Shown here: piece by piece, positions 57,255 through 64,000 of the stretch
How positions within the stretch are numbered: the first letter of the stretch is position 1
Layout: every line of letters starts with the position of its first letter
Assembly: GCA_019261985.1 (NCBI GenBank)
Contig: JAFAQY010000027.1
Coordinates: 1-64,000 of the forward strand
Source of the DNA: Bryobacterales bacterium
GTDB taxonomy: Bacteria; Acidobacteriota; Terriglobia; Bryobacterales; Bryobacteraceae
Length of the DNA stretch: 64,000 nucleotides
Reading direction: 5' to 3'
The notes under the pieces: generated by a model
Databases searched by the model: none
What the model was told of the DNA's origin: nothing
What the model saw: only the letters and a program-made list of their open reading frames with translations
Translations under genes and position numbers: made by a program

Positions 57255-58289
57255 ATGTCTCAGCGACCACCCAGGATTACGTATAAGAATGCCGGTGTAG
57301 ATATCGACGAAGCGGATCGGGCTGTGGAGTCGATCCGTAAGATGGCGCGGAAAACTTTCACCGCGGGAGTGCTTACCGATATTGGGAGTTTCGGGGGCGG
57401 ATTTTTCTTGAAGGGCTATCGGGAGCCGGTGCTGGTTTCTTCAGCGGATGGGGTCGGGACTAAAATCAAGCTGGCTTTTTTGACCGGGGAACATTCGACC
57501 ATTGGCGAGGATTTGGTCAACCACTGCGTGAACGATATTGCGGTGCAGGGCGCGGTTCCGTTGTTTTTCATGGATTATTTTGCCGTCGGGAAGCTGGAGG
57601 CACGGATTGCGGCGGACGTGGTTTCAGGAATCGTGCGCGGATGCAAGGCGAACTCTTGCGCCTTAATCGGGGGAGAAACCGCCGAGATGCCGGGCCTGTA
57701 CGCGAAGGGCGAGTACGATTTGGCAGGTTTTATCGTGGGCGTAGTCGAGCGGAAAAAAATGCTTACCGGGGCTTCGATAAAGGCCGGAGACGTTGTTTTG
57801 GGGCTGCCATCGACAGGTTTGCATACGAACGGTTATTCGCTGGCGCGGAAGTTGCTGTTCGAGGTGGCGGGGCACGCGGCGGATACGCGGCTGGCGGAGT
57901 TGGGCGGGTCCGTTGCCGCGGAACTGCTGAAAATTCACCGAAGCTATTTGAAGCCGCTGCAAGCGCTGCATCAAGCAGGCGTGTTGAAAGGAGCCGCGCA
58001 CATTACGGGCGGAGGCATCACCGAGAATACGCCGCGAATTCTGCCAAACGGGCTGGGGGTGCGCATCAAGGTGGGATCGTGGCCCGTGCTGCCGATCTTC
58101 GATGTTTTGCGTAAGCTCGGCCGGATTCCCGAGGACGACTGGCGGCGGACGTTTAACTTGGGGATCGGGATGATATTGCTGATTTCGCCGAAGCGACTGA
58201 ATGACGCGGCGGAAATTCTTGACTCTTCGAAAGAGCCCTGGCACAAGATTGGCGAGGTCGTGCGAGGCAGGGGCGTGACTTACCGGTGA
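57255..58289 (+). CDS. purM: Phosphoribosylformylglycinamidine cyclo-ligase
   Basis: AIR synthase, fifth step of purine synthesis. 344 residues, normal for the family. ITYKNAGVDIDEAD at the start, SSADGVGTKIKLAF, DLVNHCVNDIAVQGAVPLFF, IGGETAEMPG, GLPSTGLHTNGYSLARKL and GGGITENTPRILP are hallmark segments. The ATG at 57255 was taken. purN overlaps its stop by GTGA, and coaX follows, giving a three-gene operon. Confidence 0.96.
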   Translation: MSQRPPRITYKNAGVDIDEADRAVESIRKMARKTFTAGVLTDIGSFGGGFFLKGYREPVLVSSADGVGTKIKLAFLTGEHSTIGEDLVNHCVNDIAVQGAVPLFFMDYFAVGKLEARIAADVVSGIVRGCKANSCALIGGETAEMPGLYAKGEYDLAGFIVGVVERKKMLTGASIKAGDVVLGLPSTGLHTNGYSLARKLLFEVAGHAADTRLAELGGSVAAELLKIHRSYLKPLQALHQAGVLKGAAHITGGGITENTPRILPNGLGVRIKVGSWPVLPIFDVLRKLGRIPEDDWRRTFNLGIGMILLISPKRLNDAAEILDSSKEPWHKIGEVVRGRGVTYR

Positions 58290-58888
58290 GCGGCCGGCTC
58301 GGAGTTTTACTTTCGGGGCGGGGTTCGAATCTTATGGCGATTGCAGATGCGATTGCCGAAGGGCGGCTGAATGCGGAAATCGCAGTGGTGATTTCGAATC
58401 GCGCCGATGCGGGGGGAATCGTTTTGGCGCGCGAACGCGGGTTGCCGGCTATGTGCTTGCCTTCGCGCGGGACCGATCGGGAAGAATACGATCGGGAACT
58501 GATTCGCGAGCTTTGCGACGCGCGCGTGGATCTGGTTTGTCTAGCCGGATACATGCGGATTTTAAGTGGAAAATTTATACGAACGTTTGCAGGACGAATT
58601 CTGAATATTCACCCTTCGCTGCTGCCCGCTTTTGCTGGATTGGACGCCCAACATCAAGCGCTGGAGCATGGCGTTAAGTTCTCGGGTTGCACGGTGCATT
58701 TTGTCGATGAGGGGTTGGACTCGGGTCCGATTTTGAAACAGGCGGTTGTGCGGGTTCTTGATGAAGATACCTCGGATACGCTCGCGGCCAAGATTTTGAA
58801 CGAAGAGCACCGGATTTACCCAGAAGCGATTGCATTGGTGCTTTCGGGGCAGTACCGGATCGAGGGAAGAAGAGTCATTGAGGTTTAG
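58286..58888 (+). CDS. purN: Phosphoribosylglycinamide formyltransferase
   Basis: Folate-dependent third step of purine synthesis. 200 residues from a GTG that overlaps purM's stop. GVLLSGRGSNLMAI binds the phosphate. LVCLAGYMRILSGKFI, ILNIHPSLLPAFAGLDAQHQ and GCTVHFVDEGLDSGPIL carry the catalytic Asn, His and Asp. AGLDAQHQAL differs mildly from the usual FxGxxAxxxAL, but catalytic residues are intact. Confidence 0.94.
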   Translation: MSGRLGVLLSGRGSNLMAIADAIAEGRLNAEIAVVISNRADAGGIVLARERGLPAMCLPSRGTDREEYDRELIRELCDARVDLVCLAGYMRILSGKFIRTFAGRILNIHPSLLPAFAGLDAQHQALEHGVKFSGCTVHFVDEGLDSGPILKQAVVRVLDEDTSDTLAAKILNEEHRIYPEAIALVLSGQYRIEGRRVIEV

Positions 58889-58894
58889 GGGCCG

Positions 58895-59662
58895 ATGCTA
58901 CTGGCGCTGGATGTGGGGAACACGAATGTAACGATCGGCGCGTTCGAGGGCGAGCGGCTGGCGGGCAGATGGCGGCTGCGGACGATCCGAGAGCAGACAG
59001 CGGATGAGTGGGGGATACTGATCCGGAATTTGTTTGCGCTTTCGACGCTGGATTTGTCCGCGGTGCAAGGGGTAATTATTTCGAGCGTGGTTCCAGCGGT
59101 GGATCAACCGCTGGAGACGATGGCGGGGCGGTACTTTCATAAACGGATCGTTTTCGTGAATTCGGCGACGGACCTGGGGCTGCGGATTTGTTATGACAAT
59201 CCGCGGGAAGTGGGCGCGGATCGCCTGGTGAACAGCGTGGCGGCGCTGAACAAGTATGGCGGTCCGGCAGTGGTGGTGGATCTGGGGACGACAATCAATT
59301 TCGACATTGTTTCGGGACATGGGGACTTTTTAGGGGGCGTGATTTGCCCAGGGATTGGGATGTCGATTTCCGGATTGGTCGCTCAAACCGCTCGGCTGCC
59401 AATGGTGGACTTCCGAGAGCCGGATAAGCTGATCGGGTCAAATACAGTGGGGAGCATTACATCGGGGCTGTATTACGGATTCGCCGGCATGATCGATGGG
59501 ATACTCGAACGGCTTGCCGGGGAACTGGGGCCTTCGATGAAGACGGTCGCGACGGGCGGGCAGGCGCATATGATTGCAAAGTCGTCGAAGTGGGTGAAGA
59601 CTTACGACGAAGATCTCACGTTGGACGGGCTGCGGTTTATTTGGGAGAGGAATAGGGCCTAA
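58895..59662 (+). CDS. coaX: Type III pantothenate kinase
   Basis: First step of CoA synthesis, needing a monovalent cation. 255 residues. MLLALDVGNTNVTIGAFEG is the phosphate loop, EVGADRLVNSVAA and VVDLGTTINFDIV the second and third nucleotide motifs, and GGVICPGIGMS a family signature. Six bases separate it from purN. It is the last chromosomal-type gene before the phage module. Confidence 0.94.
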   Translation: MLLALDVGNTNVTIGAFEGERLAGRWRLRTIREQTADEWGILIRNLFALSTLDLSAVQGVIISSVVPAVDQPLETMAGRYFHKRIVFVNSATDLGLRICYDNPREVGADRLVNSVAALNKYGGPAVVVDLGTTINFDIVSGHGDFLGGVICPGIGMSISGLVAQTARLPMVDFREPDKLIGSNTVGSITSGLYYGFAGMIDGILERLAGELGPSMKTVATGGQAHMIAKSSKWVKTYDEDLTLDGLRFIWERNRA

Positions 59663-59779
59663 ATAGCCTGGCGTCCTGCCTACATTCACCTCTTTTACAA
59701 AAACTAAAACTTTTTTGATTTGTTGAGGCTGGCGCTTGCGGTGTACTACGTCCGCAGGGTCGAATTGTACGCTTCGGGT

Positions 59780-60115
59780 GTGAGTGGAGCCAAGCGGAAA
59801 ACGCCAGCCAAGCCAGTAAAGATTTCAGCCAAGCGGGCACAGACTCCGGTGAAGCCAGCAAAGGCGACGGAGGAGCCCGCTCCGAGTAGCGCGACGTCGC
59901 CCGAGAAGACGAATAAAGCGGAACTTGTCGAGACTCTAATCGGGAAGGTTGAACAAAAGCTGGTGGAGCGGGGCGAGGTTAAGGCAAGCGTGGGCGACTA
60001 CATTAAGTTGGTCCAGCTTCATAAAGAGCTGCAGGACGAAGAGGCACAGGATATCGAGGTGAGATGGATCGATCCGGCGAAAAGGGAAGAAGAGGAGCCA
60101 GACAAAGGCACATAG
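59780..60115 (+). CDS. Possible phage terminase small subunit
   Basis: 111 residues if it starts at the GTG at 59780 (SGAKRKTPAKPVKISAK), or 131 from a TTG at 59720. The N-terminal half is Lys/Ala/Pro-rich and probably disordered. The C-terminal half is a helical, acidic segment (KAELVETLIGKVEQKLVERG, KLVQLHKELQDEEAQDIEV). Its 3' end overlaps the terminase large subunit by 52 bases, the position and size expected of TerS or a helper. No DNA-binding motif is certain. 59663-59719 contains no att-like or tRNA sequence that I can see. Confidence 0.5.
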   Translation: MSGAKRKTPAKPVKISAKRAQTPVKPAKATEEPAPSSATSPEKTNKAELVETLIGKVEQKLVERGEVKASVGDYIKLVQLHKELQDEEAQDIEVRWIDPAKREEEEPDKGT

Positions 60116-61377
60116 AATACAGTCCGCTGCCTTCGCAGCGGAGATTCCACGAATCGACGGCGAGATTCAAGGGATTCTCGGGTCCGATCGGGTCGGGTAA
60201 GAGTCAGGCGCTGTGCCAGGAAGCGATCCGGATGTCATATGTAAATCCGGGGAGAACGGGGTTGATCGGGGCGCCGACGTATCCGATGTTGCGCGATGCG
60301 ACAGTGTCGTCGTTAATTGAGGCGCTGGAGAAAAACAAGATTCCGCACGAGGTGAACCGGGCGGAGAATTTCGTGTTATTTAAGGAAACAAAATCGAAAA
60401 TTTTGTTTAGGGCAGTGGAAGAGTTCGAGCGGCTGAGGGGCAGCAATCTGGCGTGGTTCGGAGTGGATGAACTGACGTACACCTCAGAGGGAGCATGGCT
60501 GCGGCTGGAGGGGAGATTACGCGATCCAAAAGCGACGCGGTTGTGCGGATTCGCGGTGTGGACTCCGAAGGGATTCGATTGGGTGTACGAGCGATTTATT
60601 GCGAAGCCGGTGCGGGGCTATGAAACGGTGGTCGCCAAGCCGTTCGAGAACAGATTTTTGCTGGAGCAGATTCCGGATTATTACGAGCGATTGCGGAGCA
60701 GCTACGACGCGCGGTTTTTTGAGCAGGAGGCGCTGGGAGAATACGTCAGCATGCATGCGGGGCGGGTTTATTACGCATTCGATCGAAAGGCGAACGTCGC
60801 CAAATTGAGCATAGACCGGTGGCGGCCGCTGCTGTGGGCTTTGGATTTTAACGTCGATCCGATGTCTTCGGTGGTGGCGCAGGTAGTGGGGCCGGAAGTG
60901 ATCGTTCTCGACGAAATCGTACTTAGCCGGGCGACGACATCGCAGGCGTGCGAGGAATTTGCCCGGCGGTTCCCCGGGCATTCGGGCGGGCTAGCGATTT
61001 ATGCCGACGCATCGGGGGCAAATATGCAGACGACGGGGAAATCGGATTTAGCGATGGTGAGGGAATTTTTCCGAAGCGGCGAGTACGGAGAAGTCGATTA
61101 CAAAGTGCCGCTAAAAAATCCTCCGGTGCGCGACCGGATCGCGTTGATGAACGCGAAGCTGGCGGCGGCGGACGGACAACGGATGTTAAAGATCGACGCA
61201 GGCTGCACGGAACTAATTAAGGACCTGGAGCAGGTGACTTACAAAGAGGGGAGCCAGGTGGTGGACAAGGAGCGGGATGCGAAACGAACGCACCTTTCCG
61301 ACGCCTTGGGATACCTGGTTTGGCGGGAATTCGAGAGTAAGGCGGCGCCGATGGAAGGAAATCGGCGATTGGTATAG
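60064..61377 (+). CDS. Phage terminase large subunit
   Basis: 437 residues, ATP-driven DNA packaging motor and headful nuclease. Walker A GFSGPIGSGKSQAL, a Walker B-like strand LAWFGVDELTY with catalytic Glu, and coupling motif region LCGFAVWTPKG. The RNase H-like nuclease follows: LLWALDFNVDPMSSV, AIYADASGAN and HLSDALGYLVW hold the acidic residues. It has the Terminase_6C layout. The ATG lies in the 3' end of the upstream gene, behind GAGGTGAG. Confidence 0.9.
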   Translation: MDRSGEKGRRGARQRHIEYSPLPSQRRFHESTARFKGFSGPIGSGKSQALCQEAIRMSYVNPGRTGLIGAPTYPMLRDATVSSLIEALEKNKIPHEVNRAENFVLFKETKSKILFRAVEEFERLRGSNLAWFGVDELTYTSEGAWLRLEGRLRDPKATRLCGFAVWTPKGFDWVYERFIAKPVRGYETVVAKPFENRFLLEQIPDYYERLRSSYDARFFEQEALGEYVSMHAGRVYYAFDRKANVAKLSIDRWRPLLWALDFNVDPMSSVVAQVVGPEVIVLDEIVLSRATTSQACEEFARRFPGHSGGLAIYADASGANMQTTGKSDLAMVREFFRSGEYGEVDYKVPLKNPPVRDRIALMNAKLAAADGQRMLKIDAGCTELIKDLEQVTYKEGSQVVDKERDAKRTHLSDALGYLVWREFESKAAPMEGNRRLV

Positions 61378-61388
61378 GCGGAGATCAA

Positions 61389-62786
61389 ATGTTTGATATC
61401 GACCGGGAGCATCCGGATTACGTTGCGCGGAAGGCAATGTTGAAAAGGTACCGCGACCTGTACGTCGGCGGGGAACAGATGCGGATCAACGCCCAGGATT
61501 ATTTGATCCGCCGGCAAAGAGAGCCCGGCGACGTGTATGCCGAACGGTTGAACCGAGTGTTTTACCAAAACTATATCGGCTCGATTGTGGATTGGTACTC
61601 TGCGACGCTGTTCCGGCAAGAGCCGGTGGTGACGTTTGAAGGATCGAACGACGCCGCGAAAAAATTCTTTTGCGCATTGGTCGAGGACATCGATCAAAAG
61701 GGAACACAACTGGCGGATTTTTTCCGGCGCCAGTTTATTGAGGCGCTGATTACGGGTGCCAGTTATGTCCTGGTGGATTTTCCACGAGTGCCCTTGAAGT
61801 TCGGGACGCGCGGGGAAGAAGATGCGGTGGGCGCATCCCGGGCGTATCTGGTGGAGTACGCGGCGGACGATCTCATTAATTGGAATTTGGACGATCGGGG
61901 CAGCTTTGACTGGGTTGTGTTGCGAACGAAGTCGTTGAAACAGGACCGCGTGGAGGACGCGAACTGGCGGATTGAGTCACGGTGGCTGTATTACGACAGG
62001 CAGAGATTTCGTGTTTACTCAAGCTCCGGCGATTCGACGACCGGCGAAAAGCCGAGGTTGATCGATGAAGGCACGCATGGCTTAGCGAAGCTCGGGAAAG
62101 TGCCACTGTTTGGGCTCCGAATGCCGGAAGGATTATGGATGCTGAACCGGGCGGGCTCATTGCAACTGGAGCACTTCAATAAATCGAACGCGCTGGCGTG
62201 GGCACTGACGATGGGGCTGTTTGCGATGCCGGTGGTCTATTCCGATCGCGAATGGACACAGATGGTCGGCGAGAGCTACTACATCCAGCTCGGGCCGGGG
62301 GACAAATTCGGTTGGACTGAGCCGGAGGGCAAGGTTTATCAGATCGCTTCGGACAACCTGATGCATTTGCAGGAGGAGATTTATCGCGTGTGTTATTTGC
62401 CTCAGGCGGGAGGGTCGCTCGATAAGGGCGGCAGGCAATCCGGCCTGGCAAAGCAGATGGATTTTTCGATCACGCAAGAAGTTCTACGGGCGTATGGGGA
62501 TTCGGTTAAGGACCAGATCCGGCGGGTTCTGCAAGCGATCGGGGCGGCACGGGAGGACGCTCTCGAGATCGGCGTTACAGGAATGGATGAGTTCGACATC
62601 GCCGATTTTTCGACGGAGCTGGATAACGCGGAGAAATTGTTGGCGTTGGGCATGGCTTCGCCGACGTTGAAGAAGGAAGTTTTCAAGAGATTGGCATTGA
62701 AGTATCTGAGCGATACGCGGCAGGACGTGAAGGATCGAATTGTCGGGGAGATTGAAGCGGGGGCTAAAGCCCCCGTTGCAGGCTGA
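61389..62786 (+). CDS. Phage portal protein (DUF4055-like)
   Basis: 465 residues. Begins with HPDYVARKAMLKRYRDLYVG and NYIGSIVDWYSATLFRQEP, then FIEALITGASYVLVDFPR and the wing domain. The long C-terminal helix region follows (QMDFSITQEVLRAYGDSVKD). It forms the dodecameric ring through which DNA enters the head. Its last residues (AGAKAPVAG) and stop codon are the translation of a host-type dispersed repeat, which is unusual for a phage gene. The start is 11 bases after terL. Confidence 0.85.
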   Translation: MFDIDREHPDYVARKAMLKRYRDLYVGGEQMRINAQDYLIRRQREPGDVYAERLNRVFYQNYIGSIVDWYSATLFRQEPVVTFEGSNDAAKKFFCALVEDIDQKGTQLADFFRRQFIEALITGASYVLVDFPRVPLKFGTRGEEDAVGASRAYLVEYAADDLINWNLDDRGSFDWVVLRTKSLKQDRVEDANWRIESRWLYYDRQRFRVYSSSGDSTTGEKPRLIDEGTHGLAKLGKVPLFGLRMPEGLWMLNRAGSLQLEHFNKSNALAWALTMGLFAMPVVYSDREWTQMVGESYYIQLGPGDKFGWTEPEGKVYQIASDNLMHLQEEIYRVCYLPQAGGSLDKGGRQSGLAKQMDFSITQEVLRAYGDSVKDQIRRVLQAIGAAREDALEIGVTGMDEFDIADFSTELDNAEKLLALGMASPTLKKEVFKRLALKYLSDTRQDVKDRIVGEIEAGAKAPVAG

Positions 62787-62798
62787 AGCCTGCTCCAC
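62758..62798 (+). repeat. Dispersed element, TRAA-loop type, inside the phage portal gene end
   Basis: Two perfect hairpins: CGGGGGC-TAAA-GCCCCCG (62758-62775) and GCAGGC-TGAA-GCCTGC (62778-62793), with the tail TCCACCA. The TGA of the second loop is the portal stop codon. The same architecture is found in chromosomal intergenic regions of this window. Confidence 0.8.
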
Positions 62799-62819
62799 CA
62801 GAAGAGAAAGGAACAAGAG

Positions 62820-63371
62820 ATGGCCGAAGAAGGCGGAAAGAATAATATTCGGGAGATTGTGCAGGCGGTGGTCCAGGAGTTCGTGAGGGCGGAGCAAAGC
62901 AAGGCGGAGCCAGGATACAAAACGGAACTGCTGGAGGAGAGACGCCGGCGGGAAACGCTTGAGCAGAGGGTGAATGAACTCGTTACTGAAACAGAGCGGG
63001 CTCGCGCGAAAGCGGAGGAGGCGGAGCGAAGCGCGTCGATTCGCGCGGAGCTGCAGAAGCTCGGGGTCGCGAAAGTGGAGCTGGCGTACAAGGCCGTGAA
63101 GGACGAAATTCAACGAGGCGAGGATGGCCGCCTGATGGCGCAAGACGGGGTCGATATGAAGGACTATCTGACGCGCTTCGTTGGAGAGAATCCGGAGCTG
63201 CTGCCGGCGAGGCTCGCGGGAGGATCGGGGGCAAGCGCCGGACAAAGAAGTTCGGGTGGACAGGCGGCCATTGATATCGACAAGATTAAGCCCGGCATGA
63301 GCGCGGAGGAGTTAGACCGGGTGCGGCAGGAGATCGCGAGGGTGGCGTCGCAGACGCTGCGCGGGATGTAG
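62820..63371 (+). CDS. Phage scaffolding-like protein
   Basis: 183 residues, ATG at 62820 behind GAAAGGAACAAGAG. Highly charged coiled coil at about 25-80 (RRRRETLEQRVNELVTETER and similar), a small middle domain and a C-terminal helix ELDRVRQEIARVASQTLRGM. Position between portal and coat protein, size and composition fit an internal scaffold. Sequence alone is not diagnostic. Confidence 0.65.
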   Translation: MAEEGGKNNIREIVQAVVQEFVRAEQSKAEPGYKTELLEERRRRETLEQRVNELVTETERARAKAEEAERSASIRAELQKLGVAKVELAYKAVKDEIQRGEDGRLMAQDGVDMKDYLTRFVGENPELLPARLAGGSGASAGQRSSGGQAAIDIDKIKPGMSAEELDRVRQEIARVASQTLRGM

Positions 63372-63417
63372 GCAGGACAGAAGAACAAAACACAACAGAA
63401 GAGAGGACTGAAATCGA

Positions 63418-64000
63418 GTGGCAATTCTTACTTCAGCAAATGTGGCGACTGCGATTGTCAAGCTCGTGGCAGCGGATGCGCTGCCCGCGCTCTTAGGGAA
63501 CCTTGTTATGGGCAACCTGGTCAATCGCGACTACGAGCCGGTGCTGGCGCAGACGGGAGACACGGTGAACGTGCCGATTCCGCCGACGCTGGTGGCGAAC
63601 AACATCGCAGAAGGCGGCACGGTGCAGACGCAGAATCCGAATTTGGGGAACGCGCAGATCGTACTGAATACGCATGTGGAAGCTACGTTCCAGATTCCGG
63701 ACGTTACGAAAGTGCTGGCCGTGCCGGACCTTTTGAAGCTTTACATGCAGCCGGCGGTGGTGGCGATTGCCGAGCGAATCGAGTCGGATCTGCTGGGCCT
63801 GTATCCATCGTTTACGGCGAACACTCCGGTGGGCACCGGCGGAACGCCGATTACGGAAGCGGTGGTGGATGCGGCAGAATCGACTCTGTTCCAAGCGCAG
63901 ATGCCGTCCAGCGCGGCGAAGTATCTGGTGGTGGATTCGGTGACGTATTCGACACTGCGACAGATTCCCCGGTTCAGCGAATTCCAAACGGCCGGCGAGG
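63418..64000 (+). CDS. Phage major capsid protein, P22 coat-like (partial)
   Basis: A GTG at 63418 (MAILTSANVATAIVKLVAAD) opens a frame that stays open to the window end, 194 residues visible. ALLGNLVMGNLVNRDYEPVL, GDTVNVPIPPTLVANNIAEG, THVEATFQIPDVTKVLAVPD and AIAERIESDLLGLYPSF match the P22 gp5-like coat family in layout: N-arm, then an E-loop-like beta region, then a spine helix. GAGAGGACTGAAATC precedes the start. It would form the procapsid together with the scaffold encoded upstream. The C-terminal half lies outside the window. Confidence 0.78.
   Translation, partial: MAILTSANVATAIVKLVAADALPALLGNLVMGNLVNRDYEPVLAQTGDTVNVPIPPTLVANNIAEGGTVQTQNPNLGNAQIVLNTHVEATFQIPDVTKVLAVPDLLKLYMQPAVVAIAERIESDLLGLYPSFTANTPVGTGGTPITEAVVDAAESTLFQAQMPSSAAKYLVVDSVTYSTLRQIPRFSEFQTAGE

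Noticed and set aside
58321-58345. GGTTCGAATC, resembling a tRNA T-loop
   Set aside because: It encodes the SGRGSNLMAI motif of purN, and no acceptor or anticodon arm surrounds it.

Overview
The window looks like a chromosomal segment of an Acidobacteriota bacterium, probably close to the Solibacter/Bryobacter lineage. This is an inference from gene content, not from a marker gene. The supporting features are high GC, a 1,345-residue TonB-dependent receptor with an N-terminal carboxypeptidase-regulatory domain, many exported DUF proteins (DUF6600, DUF6152, DUF4159, SIMPL), DUF433/DUF5615 and VapBC-like toxin-antitoxin loci, and dispersed small palindromic repeats. No rRNA, tRNA or CRISPR array was seen.

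Layout. 0-5.8 kb is core metabolism: lipA, glutamate formimidoyltransferase and a DUF2461 gene on the minus strand, murB on plus, then thiE and a class I fumarase on minus. 5.9-16.1 kb is a surface-polysaccharide or glycan-modification cluster: two methyltransferases, two polytopic GT-C-like membrane proteins, an epimerase, a DPM1-like GT2, a GT2 relic, and a tandem pair of unusual GT-A-like proteins sharing an ARNDDHGGN motif. 16.1-22.6 kb holds a LeuCD-type dehydratase, a GNAT-like unknown, a FecR/DUF6600 exported protein and purA. 22.7-27.2 kb is a translationally coupled molybdenum hydroxylase operon with a Tat signal on the Fe-S subunit (PaoABC-like), closed by a DUF4159 gene. 27.4-29.2 kb has two toxin-antitoxin loci, one with a frameshifted toxin. 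29.2-41.5 kb is export and uptake: a CarboxypepD_reg fusion, the TonB receptor, an M20-like protein with altered metal ligands, an RND pump and a prolyl oligopeptidase. 41.5-53.8 kb is mixed: a decayed DUF481 gene, an SDR, a lone Clp-type AAA+ ATPase, MarR plus a DrrAB-like ABC exporter, an MBL-fold protein, a SIMPL protein and PAP2. 53.9-59.7 kb holds a YbbAP-like ABC system and purM-purN-coaX. From about 59.7 kb to the right edge is a phage head-packaging module: a possible TerS, then TerL, portal, scaffold and a P22-type coat protein cut by the window end.

The most striking signal outside the genes is a family of short dispersed elements. Each has one or two perfect or near-perfect hairpins whose stems differ from copy to copy while loop and linker words stay constant (C-TRAA-G or GGC or AGG loops, and a CCCCAC tail). 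Most lie within about 30 bases of a stop codon or overlap it. Several have been captured into coding sequence, giving the C-termini of PAP2 and the phage portal and N-terminal extensions of two exported proteins.
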